In this document: one piece after another, positions 17,237 through 26,356 of the stretch
Layout: every line of letters starts with the position of its first letter
Position numbering within the stretch: position 1 is the first letter of the stretch
Assembly (NCBI GenBank): GCA_026693085.1
Contig: JAPLNB010000302.1
Coordinates: forward strand, 1-42,126
DNA length: 42,126 nt
Direction of reading: 5' to 3'
From: Planctomycetota bacterium
GTDB taxonomy: Bacteria > Planctomycetota > Phycisphaerae > Tepidisphaerales > Tepidisphaeraceae
Program-made: the position numbers and the translations under genes
Notes under the pieces: generated by a model
Seen by the model: only the letters and a program-made list of their open reading frames with translations
Told to the model about the DNA's origin: nothing
Databases searched by the model: none

Positions 17237-17863
17237 TTATCCGCCATTCTGCATTTCCTTTAACTCAGGGCACCGGCCGATCAACCACGCCTTCAACCCA
17301 TCCACTCCGCCCTCCGCGAAGGGTTTCATCGCGAGCGGTCCGGCCAGATCCTGGAGGATTTCTCGGCGTCGCGCTGGGCTTAACCCGGAGCGGACAATCA
17401 GCGGCCGCAGAACCTGCATCGCCTGTGCCAGCCGCACCTGCAGCGGGTCGAGCTTTCTCGCCAGATCATCGCGGATCCGCGCCGCCAGTGCCGCGCTTCC
17501 GCCCGCCGAAACAGTAACCGTCACCGCCGACGCCCGCCACAGAGCCGGCGTGGTGAAATCGCCCGGATTCTCCTCATCGGCGTCCGCACGGTTGACCAGC
17601 ACGCCCTGCCGCCGGGCCTCCCGCACGACTCGATCGTTCACGTCTGGCGAATCCGTCGCCGCGAACGCGAGGCCCGCGTCCTGGAGGTGCATCGGCTGAA
17701 ACTCCGCCTTCACCCGCTCGACTTCGCTCGGCAGACCGGAGTCAAACGCCGGCGCTACGCAGCGCACTCGTCGTGCCCCCGCCGTAATCAGCCCTTTGGC
17801 CTTGCGCACCGCCACTGATCCGCCGCCGATGATCACCACCAGCCGCTCAGTCACGTCCAACAT
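17237..17863 (-). CDS. Precorrin-2 dehydrogenase (siroheme synthase N-terminal domain type)
   Basis: A 208-residue NAD-dependent enzyme that oxidises precorrin-2 to sirohydrochlorin. The N-terminal loop LVVIIGGGSVAVRKAKGLITAG is the classical family start, followed by RVRCVAPAFDSGL, AGLAFAATDSPDVNDRV and VLVNRADADEENPGDF, where the acidic residues form the active site. VTVTVSAGGSAALAARIRDDL leads into the helical dimerisation domain. It lacks the methyltransferase domain of CysG, so it is the stand-alone SirC/Met8 form. The ATG at 17863 is chosen because the fold begins eight residues later. It is the first gene of the heme cluster and would feed siroheme to sulfite reductase or supply other tetrapyrroles. 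Confidence 0.92.
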   Translation of the reverse strand: MLDVTERLVVIIGGGSVAVRKAKGLITAGARRVRCVAPAFDSGLPSEVERVKAEFQPMHLQDAGLAFAATDSPDVNDRVVREARRQGVLVNRADADEENPGDFTTPALWRASAVTVTVSAGGSAALAARIRDDLARKLDPLQVRLAQAMQVLRPLIVRSGLSPARRREILQDLAGPLAMKPFAEGGVDGLKAWLIGRCPELKEMQNGG

Positions 17864-17972
17864 CAAAGGATACAAGTGCCGCACGAATTGAAGGATTCTA
17901 CAGCAACATTCCTCGCTGGTCCATTTGCCCCCCGACTCGCCGATCGGTCGGTCGCGTGCCGATGTGCAATAA

Positions 17973-18003
17973 GCAAAGCCCACGGCATCGCCGAGGGCTT
18001 TGC
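17973..18003 (-). terminator. Terminator of the VIT/vWA gene
   Basis: GCAAAGCCC (17973-17981) pairs with GGGCTTTGC (17995-18003). Read on the minus strand, the stem is followed by TTATT. It lies 29 bases after the stop of the minus-strand VIT/vWA gene and before the heme cluster. Confidence 0.65.
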
Positions 18004-18031
18004 GGTGGCATGGGTGGGAACGGACGGCGTG

Positions 18032-20209
18032 TCAGCCTTTGGAGGGTTGGGCGGCGTTGATCTGGTAGACCTGGCCGTCGATTTTCACGGTGCAGCCCTC
18101 GGGCATTGCCAGATAGCGGCGAAGGTTGGAGTTGTTGCGCGCCAGCTCGAAATAGCGGTCGGAGAACTGCTCGACCACTTCGGCTTTCTTGGCCTCCTCG
18201 GCGGTGACGGAAGGATCGACCCAGCGGTTGGAGCGGCGATACATGGCCTTGTTGCCGACCACTTGAACGTTCTCCTCGACCTTGTAGTTGCCTTTGGCGT
18301 CGCGATAGCGCTGCTGGCCTTGGCTGGGGGCAACGGCGGCGCGCTGCATATCGGCTTTACCCATGCGGGCGTAGACGGCGTCCTCGCCGGTGACGTTGGA
18401 AAGGCCGCTGCCGAGCTTGAAGGCACGATCCTGCGCCTCTGCGGCATTTTCGCGGGTGGCGATGAGGTCCGTACGCTCATCGGCCAGAAAAGCGGTGTAG
18501 GGAGTGAGTATGCCGTGCTTAGTGCTCAGGCGGACGAGTTCGTCGATGAGTTCCTGGTTGCGGCCACGCAGGTCGAGCTCGTTGATGATCTCGCCGACGC
18601 GGCGGGTGGCCCACAGTTTCTCGACAAACGCGTAGGTGTCGTCGTGATAGCTGCGGGCGAGCTGCGCGGGAAACTCGAACGTCTGTTCGCGGTCGCCGAC
18701 GCGACCGGTGAGGCGGATGGTGGCATCGCCAGGCGTGCGGTAGCGTCCGACGGCGATGATCTGTGAGCCGGAGAACAGATCCGGAATGTCCCGGGGATAC
18801 AGCCGGTTGACGTCGGCGTTGGCGATGTCGAGTTTGACATGGGTCAGGACCGGGGCGGTCATCCGGCCATAAAACTTGGCGACGACGGATTCGATGTTCT
18901 CATTGGGGCGAACGTATTCGCTGGCCCCTGAGTTCTCCGTGGTGAGCTGATCGAGCAGGCGGGCGTTGACGTCAAACCCGACGCCGAAGGCGAACAGGCG
19001 CGCGTGGGTGCGATTGGCCTCTTTGGCGTTCTTCGCGATGACGCCGGGATTCTGTACGCCGGCGGTCGGCAGGCCGTCGGTCATAAAGATGATGTAAGAG
19101 GGCCGGCCGGTGTCGCCGACGAGTTCGAAGGCGCGCTTGAGGGCGCCATCGATGTTGGTCGAGCCACCGTCATTGATGGATTCGACGAAGCGGAGCGCCT
19201 GTGCACGCGATTCCTCGTTGAAACGCTGTAACTCGGGCTTGAACGTTTCGACACGGTCGTCGTAGGCGATGATGTTGAAGGTGTCGCCTTCGCGCAGATT
19301 GTTGAGAACGAATTTGAGCGCGTTGCGGGACTGTTCAATCTTCTGACCAGCCATCGAACCCGAGCGGTCGAGCGCGAAGACCACGGTCTTGGGCATCACT
19401 TTGGAGTCGGCGGCTTTGACTTCGGGGCTAGCCAGCAGCAGGAAATATCCGTCTTCCCGGTCATTGGCGCGGAAGCTGATGACGCTGGCGCCGATGGGCT
19501 TCTCGGACAGGCTCCAGAGGACGCGGAAGTCGTCGCCGGGGACGATTTGGTTCGCCGAGCAGCGCACGACGGCGGAGTTGTCGCTGAATCGCTCGATGTT
19601 GACGGAGTACGAGGGACTGTACACGGATTTGATGCGATTCGGGTTGTCGATCCGGGCGGTGATCTTCAATTCCTCGATGGGCTTGCTGGAGAGCTTGCCG
19701 GACATAAGCGGGACGACGAATTCGGTGATCTCGCGCTCGCGCCGGCAGACCTGGGAATAGCGGAGCGTGATCTTGCGCTCGCCATAAGCGGGCAACGGAA
19801 AGACATTCGTCTGGACGATGCCGTAGCCCATGTATTCGAGGATCGCCGGGTCCTTGCGGGTGCGGACGATCGATTCGTAGATGCGGCGAGCTTCTTCCTT
19901 GGTGTAGATCTTGGCGGGAACCTCTTTGCCGTCGATCAGAAGGACGAATTGGTTGAGGACCGCGTCGGGCGGGACCGGGAACACGTAGCTGACTTCCATC
20001 GGCTGGCTGGAGAGGTTGCGAAAGACCTGGGCGATCTGAACTTCGGCGACCTGATCTCTGATCGAGGCGTCGACGGTGACGGACTTGATGGCGAAGGCGC
20101 CGCGGATGGCGATGCGGTGCTCCTGCGGGATGAACATGCCTTGGGCCAAGGCCAGCGATGGAAAAAGGCAGGCGAGCAGAAGAGCGACGAGCAAAGAAAA
20201 GCGTTTCAT
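18032..20209 (-). CDS. Secreted VIT and von Willebrand factor A domain protein
   Basis: A 725-residue protein with a signal peptide (residues 1-22, ending ALAQG). The VIT domain (about 30-165) contains AEVQIAQVFRNLSSQPMEVSYVFP-like features and EEARRIYESIVRTRKDPAIL, as in inter-alpha-trypsin inhibitor heavy chains. The vWA domain (about 275-445) has an intact metal-ion-dependent adhesion site: DRSGS (281-285), Thr351 in GGSTNIDGA and Asp378 in FMTDGLPTAG. The C-terminal 270 residues are beta-rich, then charged. Such proteins are common in planctomycetes, and the metal site suggests binding of a protein or polysaccharide outside the cytoplasm. GGAGG lies just before the ATG. The gene is divergent from the hydrolase gene. 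Confidence 0.92.
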   Translation of the reverse strand: MKRFSLLVALLLACLFPSLALAQGMFIPQEHRIAIRGAFAIKSVTVDASIRDQVAEVQIAQVFRNLSSQPMEVSYVFPVPPDAVLNQFVLLIDGKEVPAKIYTKEEARRIYESIVRTRKDPAILEYMGYGIVQTNVFPLPAYGERKITLRYSQVCRREREITEFVVPLMSGKLSSKPIEELKITARIDNPNRIKSVYSPSYSVNIERFSDNSAVVRCSANQIVPGDDFRVLWSLSEKPIGASVISFRANDREDGYFLLLASPEVKAADSKVMPKTVVFALDRSGSMAGQKIEQSRNALKFVLNNLREGDTFNIIAYDDRVETFKPELQRFNEESRAQALRFVESINDGGSTNIDGALKRAFELVGDTGRPSYIIFMTDGLPTAGVQNPGVIAKNAKEANRTHARLFAFGVGFDVNARLLDQLTTENSGASEYVRPNENIESVVAKFYGRMTAPVLTHVKLDIANADVNRLYPRDIPDLFSGSQIIAVGRYRTPGDATIRLTGRVGDREQTFEFPAQLARSYHDDTYAFVEKLWATRRVGEIINELDLRGRNQELIDELVRLSTKHGILTPYTAFLADERTDLIATRENAAEAQDRAFKLGSGLSNVTGEDAVYARMGKADMQRAAVAPSQGQQRYRDAKGNYKVEENVQVVGNKAMYRRSNRWVDPSVTAEEAKKAEVVEQFSDRYFELARNNSNLRRYLAMPEGCTVKIDGQVYQINAAQPSKG

Positions 20210-20305
20210 ATCAGACCTCCAGAAATAGATGCACCGATCGTGTAGACGCTTGTTGATGGATGGAAGTTGCGGCGGAGCCAGAGCTGTTACAAAGCCGTGA
20301 CAATT

Positions 20306-20334
20306 TGACGACGGACGTGGGCGGTGATTAACTA
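20306..20334 (+). promoter_or_regulatory. Putative promoter of the secreted hydrolase
   Basis: TTGACG (20306-20311), 17 bases, TTAACT (20329-20334), about 33 bases before the ATG at 20367. The -10 box is weak. Confidence 0.4.
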
Positions 20335-20366
20335 CGGCCTGTCTGGGGGATCGATTGGAGGACCAT

Positions 20367-21602
20367 ATGATGAAATGCGCGATCGCCGGGTTGGTCGTAG
20401 TGATGCTGGGTCTGGCGGGGTGGTGCAGGGCCGCGAACGATCTGGACGGAGTGCGGCGTGAGGCGATGGCCAGCGCCCGCCTGCGAGTGCAGGCAGTTTT
20501 CAGTGGAAACCAGTTTCCGAGGATCGATTTTGAGCAGCCAGGCGTGATGAAGCAGGTGTTGGGAACCTACACGATCACCACCGAGTTCTACGATGCCGAT
20601 CTGAACAAGCTGACCGCGCCCCAGAAGCCCGGACGCTGTGGGGCCGTCGTCCAGATTGCGTTGGCGGATGGGAAATCAACCAAGCGGTTCGTGACGCTGT
20701 TCCGACAGCCGGAGGGGGGCCGCGCGGATTGGAAACTGACCATCAACGCCGAGCCGCCGAAGCAGACGGGCATTGTCCCGGCCGTAGCGGCCGAGCAGTC
20801 GGAGGCGATCGGGGATTATGTGAAGGAGCTGATGCGAGAGGGCATGGCGCGCGACTCCCGCGGTGCGGTGCTGCTGGCGGCGTTGTATGAGACCAAGCCC
20901 GGCGCGCAGAAGATGCGGGCGCTCGACTCGCCGTCGGTGAAGGATCGCCAGTGGTGGATCAAGCTCAAGCAGAAGACCGGCGATTACCAACCGCTCAAGT
21001 ATCTATTGCACGTACCCGAGGGCTATGACAAGGATTCGCAGAAGAAGTGGCCGTTGATGCTGTTCCTGCACGGCGCCGGGGAGCGCGGCGACAATCTGGA
21101 CGTGGTCAAGACCCACGGGCCGCCCAAGATCGTGCAGACACGAAAGGATTTCCCGTTCATCGTGATTTCCCCGCAGTGCCGGACGAATGAGTGGTGGATG
21201 CCCTACGAGGTGATGATCCTGGTCGATGAGGTGTCTGCCAAGTACCGCGTGGATGCGGATCGAGTTTACCTGACGGGTTTGAGCATGGGCGGCTATGGCA
21301 CGTGGTCGACGGCAATGACCTATCCGAATCGGTTCGCGGCCATCGCGCCAATTTGTGGCGGGGGCGATCCGTCGGAGGTCGCAAGGATCAAGCACATCCC
21401 GGCGTGGGTGTTCCATGGCGGCAAGGACCCGGTGGTGCCGGTCATCCGGGGTGAGGAGATGGTGGAGGCGCTGAAGAAGATCGGCGCGCAGGTCAAGTTC
21501 ACGGTGTACCCCGAGGCGCAGCACGACTCGTGGACCGAGACCTATAATAACCAGGAGTTGTACGACTGGATGTTGAAACAGAAGCGGCAGAAGGCCGAAT
21601 AA
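20367..21602 (+). CDS. Secreted alpha/beta hydrolase of the PHB depolymerase/esterase type
   Basis: A 411-residue protein with a hydrophobic signal (AIAGLVVVMLGLAGWCRA). The first 170 residues form a domain I do not recognise (for example YTITTEFYDADLNKLTAPQK). The catalytic domain then begins at YLLHVPEGYDKDSQKKWPLM, with LFLHGAGERGDN as the oxyanion loop, the nucleophile in LTGLSMGGYGTW, the acid in FHGGKDPVVP and the base in EAQHDSW. The fold is that of secreted esterases and depolymerases related to dienelactone hydrolases. GGAGGA lies 5 bases before the double ATG, which decides the start over an upstream TTG. A strong hairpin follows the gene. Confidence 0.88.
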   Translation: MMKCAIAGLVVVMLGLAGWCRAANDLDGVRREAMASARLRVQAVFSGNQFPRIDFEQPGVMKQVLGTYTITTEFYDADLNKLTAPQKPGRCGAVVQIALADGKSTKRFVTLFRQPEGGRADWKLTINAEPPKQTGIVPAVAAEQSEAIGDYVKELMREGMARDSRGAVLLAALYETKPGAQKMRALDSPSVKDRQWWIKLKQKTGDYQPLKYLLHVPEGYDKDSQKKWPLMLFLHGAGERGDNLDVVKTHGPPKIVQTRKDFPFIVISPQCRTNEWWMPYEVMILVDEVSAKYRVDADRVYLTGLSMGGYGTWSTAMTYPNRFAAIAPICGGGDPSEVARIKHIPAWVFHGGKDPVVPVIRGEEMVEALKKIGAQVKFTVYPEAQHDSWTETYNNQELYDWMLKQKRQKAE

Positions 21603-21627
21603 GGCGATTGCCCATTGGCAGGCAGAT

Positions 21628-21665
21628 GCTCCTCCTCTGCTGGCGCTGGCCCGAAGAGGAGGAGC
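21628..21665 (+). terminator. Strong hairpin after the hydrolase gene
   Basis: GCTCCTCCTCT (21628-21638) pairs perfectly with AGAGGAGGAGC (21655-21665), followed by GTCGTTTA. The T-run is short, so it may act as a terminator or as an mRNA 3' end stabiliser. Confidence 0.6.
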
Positions 21666-21734
21666 GTCGTTTATGGTGTTGGCGATGGGCAGGCGCGGGT
21701 GGGCGCGCGGCCGTTTTCCGGTCCGCTACCTGGC

Positions 21735-22907
21735 TCACCGCTCCCCCCCTCGCCGCCACCCACATTCCGGACATCCCGCCACGAAGTCGTAATTCAGTTG
21801 ATACCCACACTGCAAACAGCTCCCGTGCCGCATTCGCGACACCTCCACGTAGAACCGTCGCGGCTTCACCGACAGCCAAACCACCGCCCATGCAACCACC
21901 CCATAGAACACGACATCCACCGCCAACCCCGTCCATATGGGCCTCAACGGCAACATCGCCGGCAGCTTCCCCCTAGCCGTCGGCGGCACGTTCACCACAA
22001 AGCTCCGAAACCCGGAATTCCTGCTCACCAGCCCGTACGGCACGCCCGGCCCACCCGCCGATATCTCTCGCTCCCCCCACATCGCCAGCATCGGCCACCC
22101 AAACCCCTCCACCATTCGCTTTTCATGATTCGTCAAACCCGTTTTGAATGCCTCCAACGGCTGCCTCAACCCGCCCCACGGCGGTACCAACGGCCAGACG
22201 CTCGCATATGAGCTTGTCGTCACCGAGCCGTATGCATACGTGCTGCTCGCCTCCGCCTCCACTGCCCACCATGTCCGCCCCTCCTCATCCACCAGCCCCA
22301 CCGCGTCAATCTCATTCCATCCAGGAACGTTCACCGAATTCACATGAATTTTCACCCGCGTCGTCTTGATCTCCGTTGCAATCGCAATCTCCGACACCCC
22401 GGATGTTTGCCCTGCCGTCGGGTCCGTTCCCCGCCAAACCTCATGCTCTTTTCCGCTCTCGTCGAAGACGCTGATGGCATCCACCGCACCCGGACAATAG
22501 CTCTCACAAATCCGAACTACGCGCGGCACCACCGCCTGTGGATACGTCAGCACCAACCACTCCCGCTGTGCGTCCTGCGTCAACGACGCCCACGCCGCCA
22601 CATCATCCCGTCCGCCAGTCGCATCCGGCTGCCCTGTTGCCTGATGCGGGCTCCAGTTCGCGCCATGCTGCCGGAGCGAAACCAGCCGCATCGCCCCGAA
22701 CCGGTCATAGGCCGTCAGTGACCACATCCGATCGTGCTCCACCCCCGCCGACGATCCGGTTTCCTCCACCCCAATCTCCAGGCAAACCGCCAACACCCAC
22801 GCCACCAGCACGCTCACCGCCCCCCCGATCAGCAAGAACACGAGCATCCGGCAAAGTCCGCTGCCGTTGGCTGCCCGGCAATTGGTTGCATCCGGCTCCG
22901 CATTCAT
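21735..22907 (-). CDS. Membrane protein with a jelly-roll-like domain and C-terminal zinc ribbon
   Basis: A 390-residue protein with a membrane segment near the N-terminus (MLVFLLIGGAVSVLVAWVLA) and another near residue 335 (WTGLAVDVVFYGVVAWAVVW). Between them, WSPHQATGQPDATGGRDDVA and EWLVLTYPQAVVPRVVRICE resemble the discoidin-like domains seen in other planctomycete envelope proteins. The last 35 residues, CLQCGYQLNYDFVAGCPECG, are a four-cysteine zinc ribbon of the type found at the ends of many Phycisphaerae membrane proteins, here on the cytosolic side. The function is unknown. The 415 bases between its start and the debranching enzyme start (22908-23322) contain only short open frames with no ribosome sites, and I see no clear signal there. 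Confidence 0.75.
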   Translation of the reverse strand: MNAEPDATNCRAANGSGLCRMLVFLLIGGAVSVLVAWVLAVCLEIGVEETGSSAGVEHDRMWSLTAYDRFGAMRLVSLRQHGANWSPHQATGQPDATGGRDDVAAWASLTQDAQREWLVLTYPQAVVPRVVRICESYCPGAVDAISVFDESGKEHEVWRGTDPTAGQTSGVSEIAIATEIKTTRVKIHVNSVNVPGWNEIDAVGLVDEEGRTWWAVEAEASSTYAYGSVTTSSYASVWPLVPPWGGLRQPLEAFKTGLTNHEKRMVEGFGWPMLAMWGEREISAGGPGVPYGLVSRNSGFRSFVVNVPPTARGKLPAMLPLRPIWTGLAVDVVFYGVVAWAVVWLSVKPRRFYVEVSRMRHGSCLQCGYQLNYDFVAGCPECGWRRGGER

Positions 22908-23322
22908 CGCACACCTCGACCCGCTTAGACTAAGTCATCGATCCAAAGTTCGCCACGGCCTGCCGCATAAGCCATAGTGCCCGCCGACATTCGCTTTTGG
23001 CCGACCCCTATTCGCTGCCCCCAACCCGAAGGCGGGGAAACGGGGACATCCAAGGTTTCTGCAACTCTGTGGTATCGTCGGCAGTATCGATTGGAGGTGC
23101 TGAGATAGTTTCTCAGTCGGTGCGGCCGGGTCCACGGGCACGAGCAGTTGGACTGTTAAAGCGAAACCGCCGAATAAGATGAACATATCCGCCACCCGGG
23201 GAGCACAACGGCCGCAATAACCCCCACGCAAAGCCAAAGCCCACGGATTGGCATCCGTCGGTCCTGCCCAATCATCGAGCCTGAGCTACCCCCAACCGCT
23301 CCCCTCGATTACACTGAATCTC

Positions 23323-25278
23323 ATGCCTCTATACTCACTTGAAACTCAGGCCCAGCTCCACCCGTTCCTCTCTTACGAGTGGCTCCTCACCAACGGGTCC
23401 GGCGCCTTCGCCTCCTCGTCCGTCGTCGGCTGCAACACCCGCCGATACCACGGCCTCCTCTGCGCCGCGACAAAGCCCCCCGTCGGCCGTATGTTGACCC
23501 TCAACCGCATCGGCGAAATTCTCTACCTCGACGACAAGACCGACGAACTCTACGAACTCTCGATCTCTCAATTCCGCAACTCCTTCCACCCCCGCGGCGA
23601 ACGCTTCCTCCGCCGCTTCGAGCTCGACCAGACCGCCCGTTGGGAATACTTCATCAATGGGGTCCGCATCACCAAAGAACTCCAACTCCTCTGGCAACGC
23701 AATACCATCGCACTCCGCTATACCATCGAACCCGAAGCCGACCGCGAAATCGAACTCCATCTCCTGCCCTTCCTCTCGATGCGCGATTTCCACTCCCTCC
23801 GCAACGCACCCGGCGACAAACTCGCCGTCTCCTCCGACGCCGCCTCGAACCTCTCCGTAAACCAAGGCGACAAAACGCTCCATTTCCGCTCCGACGCCGG
23901 TCAGTTCACCCCTCGCTCCGACTGGTGGTATGGCCACGCCTATGCCCTCGAAACCGAACGCGGACTCAACGACACCGAAGACCTCTTCGTCCCCGGCGAA
24001 CTCATCTACAAAACCCATGGCCACGCCCGCCTCACGCTCTGGACCAGCCTCGACCCCATCCCCGAATCCATCGACTTTGATACCGAACTCGCCGGCCGAC
24101 CCCAGCCCCCCATCCCTCGACCTCTCCAACTCCCCACCACTCCCCCTCCGGTCACTTCCCCCGCTATCCTCCGCCTTGCCCGCGCCGCCGCCGATTTCGT
24201 CGTCGCCCGCCAACAACCCAACGGCCAGCCGGGATCTACCATCATCGCCGGATACCCCTGGTTCGCCGACTGGGGCCGCGACACCATGATCTCGCTCCCC
24301 GGCCTACTGCTCACCACCAACCGCTACCCCGAAGCCGCACAAGTCCTCTCTTGCTTCGCCGATTACGTTTCCGACGGCATGATCCCCAACCGCTTCGACG
24401 ACTACACCAACCAACCCTCGTACAACACCGTCGACGCCAGCCTCTGGTTCATCCACGCCTGCTTCGAATACCTCCACCATTCCAAAGACCCCGCCACCTT
24501 CAACGCCAAACTCCTCCCCGCTTGCCGCGCCATCATCCAAGGCTACCGCAACGGCACCCGCTACAACATCCACATGGACCCCGCCGATTCCCTCATCGTC
24601 GGCGGCGACAAAGACACCCAGCTCACCTGGATGGACGCCAAGTGCGATGGCATCGCCTTCACACCCCGCCACGGCAAACCCGTCGAAATCAACGCCCTCT
24701 GGTACAACGCCCTCATGCTCCTCGGCGAAACCGAACTCGCCAACAAAGTCCGCCAAAGCTTTGTCAAGACCTTCTGGCTCAACCCCTTCCGCGGCCTGGC
24801 TGATGTCCTCACCCCCGACCACAAGGACACCTCCATCCGCCCCAACCAGATCTTCGCCGTCTCCCTCCCCCATTCCCCACTCGATCACGGCCAACAGCAT
24901 GCCGTCGTCGAAGTCTGCCGCCGAGAACTCCTCACCCCCTTCGGCCTACGAACCCTCGCCAAGTCCGACCCCCAATACCACGGCCGCTACGCCGGACCAC
25001 CCATGCAACGCGACCGCGCCTACCACAACGGCACCGTCTGGCCCTGGCTCATCGGCCACTTCCTCGACGCCCATCTCCGCGCCCACCGCAACTCCCCAGA
25101 CGCCGCCCGACAAGCCCGCGTCTGGCTCCAACCCCTCATCGACAACATGAACCAAGGCTCGATCGGACAGCTCTCCGAGTGCTTCGAAGGCGACGAGCCT
25201 CACCGCCCCGTTGGCTGCCCCGCCCAAGCCTGGTCCGTCGCCGAGGTCCTCCGCCTCGCCGTCAAACTCGGCATGTAA
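23323..25278 (+). CDS. Glycogen debranching enzyme (amylo-alpha-1,6-glucosidase type)
   Basis: A 651-residue protein in two parts. The N-terminal beta-sandwich domain starts EWLLTNGSGAFASSSVVGCN followed by TRRYHGLL, the signature of archaeal and bacterial GDE N-terminal domains. The C-terminal (alpha/alpha)6 barrel has AGYPWFADWGRDTMISLPGL with the catalytic acid region, QLTWMDAKCDGIAFTPRHGK, PVEINALWYNALMLLGETEL, YHNGTVWPWLIGHFLDAHLR and QLSECFEGDEPHRPVGCPAQ, all typical of the family. It hydrolyses alpha-1,6 branches of glycogen in the cytoplasm. The ATG at 23323 begins the conserved N-terminus; the open frame upstream is discarded. Third codon positions are almost all C, more extreme than in the VIT and hydrolase genes upstream. 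Confidence 0.95.
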   Translation: MPLYSLETQAQLHPFLSYEWLLTNGSGAFASSSVVGCNTRRYHGLLCAATKPPVGRMLTLNRIGEILYLDDKTDELYELSISQFRNSFHPRGERFLRRFELDQTARWEYFINGVRITKELQLLWQRNTIALRYTIEPEADREIELHLLPFLSMRDFHSLRNAPGDKLAVSSDAASNLSVNQGDKTLHFRSDAGQFTPRSDWWYGHAYALETERGLNDTEDLFVPGELIYKTHGHARLTLWTSLDPIPESIDFDTELAGRPQPPIPRPLQLPTTPPPVTSPAILRLARAAADFVVARQQPNGQPGSTIIAGYPWFADWGRDTMISLPGLLLTTNRYPEAAQVLSCFADYVSDGMIPNRFDDYTNQPSYNTVDASLWFIHACFEYLHHSKDPATFNAKLLPACRAIIQGYRNGTRYNIHMDPADSLIVGGDKDTQLTWMDAKCDGIAFTPRHGKPVEINALWYNALMLLGETELANKVRQSFVKTFWLNPFRGLADVLTPDHKDTSIRPNQIFAVSLPHSPLDHGQQHAVVEVCRRELLTPFGLRTLAKSDPQYHGRYAGPPMQRDRAYHNGTVWPWLIGHFLDAHLRAHRNSPDAARQARVWLQPLIDNMNQGSIGQLSECFEGDEPHRPVGCPAQAWSVAEVLRLAVKLGM

Positions 25279-25378
25279 TCACCACCGCCCGCATGCTTAC
25301 AACGCCCAGGTGAATCGTTCCTCCGGGTTCCCCCGGCGCCTTCCCCTCTGACTTCCGTCTTCCGACTTCTACGCCCTA

Positions 25379-26356
25379 TCACGTTGTCGTCTTCACCAGC
25401 ACCTTCTCCAGCCACCGGCACAACGACTTGTACACCAGCGGTACCACAAAATCAGGCTCCATCATAAACCGAACCAGATCATACGTGAACGTGTACGGAT
25501 CGTCCGCACGACCCTGAATCTTGAAGTGCCGGAAACCCATCCCGTGAATCGTCTTCATCTCCCCCCGGCTCAGATTGCAGCTCCGCTGCCGCTCTCCCAT
25601 CCGGTTCATGTGAAACGGCGAGTGGCAAGTCGACGCAATCTGGTTGATCCCCTGCTGCACGATCTGCTGCTCCACCACGCTCGGCGCCGTCTGCCACCTC
25701 GCATACGCCTCGTAATGCTTCACGCGGCTCGGGCAGTCCGCCACGCAATTCTCATTAACAATGATCTCCGCCTTCTCTCGGTCCAACTGCTCCAGCAGCA
25801 ACATATCCCGGCAATCGTCCGGATGCACCATGTACCGGTAAAATCGCTCCCCCAGTTCCCGATAATAATCCACCCGCCCACGCCCCTCATCAAACGTCAC
25901 CTTGATGATCGACGCCACCTGCCTCAGCTTCGGATATTTCTCCGCGATGTACTTCGACAGCAGATCGCTGTTGACAATCACGCCATTCAAATCAGGCCGC
26001 TGGCCCAGGTGCTCCAGAATGCTGTTGCCCACCGGGTCCCCAAGGTCGCTCGGCTCGATCAGATGGTTCGTGAACGTCGGAAAGTACCCAATGTTCTTCG
26101 AATACAGGAATTCGAGCACCCCCTTGAACTCCGCCGGATTGTACCCCGCCCGCATCGCCCGCCCGGCGTTCCACCGCACCGCCGGCGCACCGTGTATCGC
26201 CTCGATCGGCAACCGGCAACTAAACCCCGCCTCCATCAACCCCACCAACTGCATCACGATCGGGTGATACACGAACATCCCCGGAATGTTGAAGCGCGCT
26301 TCCGGCCAATCCGGGTGCAATGCCTCCACCCCCACAGCAAAGCCATTCTCTGCCAT
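25379..26356 (-). CDS. U32-peptidase-like TIM-barrel protein
   Basis: A 325-residue protein of unproven function. The segment VNENCVADCPSRVKHYEAY resembles the cysteine-rich motif of U32-family proteins (usual form xNxxCxxxCPxRxxH), and FRHFKIQGR near the end resembles their KIEGR motif. Three other cysteines (HPDDCRD, STCHSPFH, RSCNLSRGE) could complete an iron-sulfur cluster, as in the UbiU/UbiV branch, which hydroxylates quinone precursors without oxygen. The gene is not next to quinone or tRNA-modification genes, so the role stays open. AGGAGG lies 7 bases before the ATG. It converges on the debranching gene with a 100-base gap. The 411 bases between its start and the SYLF lipoprotein start (26357-26767) show nothing else I can support. 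Confidence 0.55.
   Translation of the reverse strand: MAENGFAVGVEALHPDWPEARFNIPGMFVYHPIVMQLVGLMEAGFSCRLPIEAIHGAPAVRWNAGRAMRAGYNPAEFKGVLEFLYSKNIGYFPTFTNHLIEPSDLGDPVGNSILEHLGQRPDLNGVIVNSDLLSKYIAEKYPKLRQVASIIKVTFDEGRGRVDYYRELGERFYRYMVHPDDCRDMLLLEQLDREKAEIIVNENCVADCPSRVKHYEAYARWQTAPSVVEQQIVQQGINQIASTCHSPFHMNRMGERQRSCNLSRGEMKTIHGMGFRHFKIQGRADDPYTFTYDLVRFMMEPDFVVPLVYKSLCRWLEKVLVKTTT

Noticed and set aside
22935..23237. 100-codon open frame on the minus strand (MALRGGYCG...)
   Set aside because: It has no ribosome site and no recognisable domain. A hydrophobic stretch (MFILFGGFALTVQLLVPV) is suggestive but too little to call a gene.
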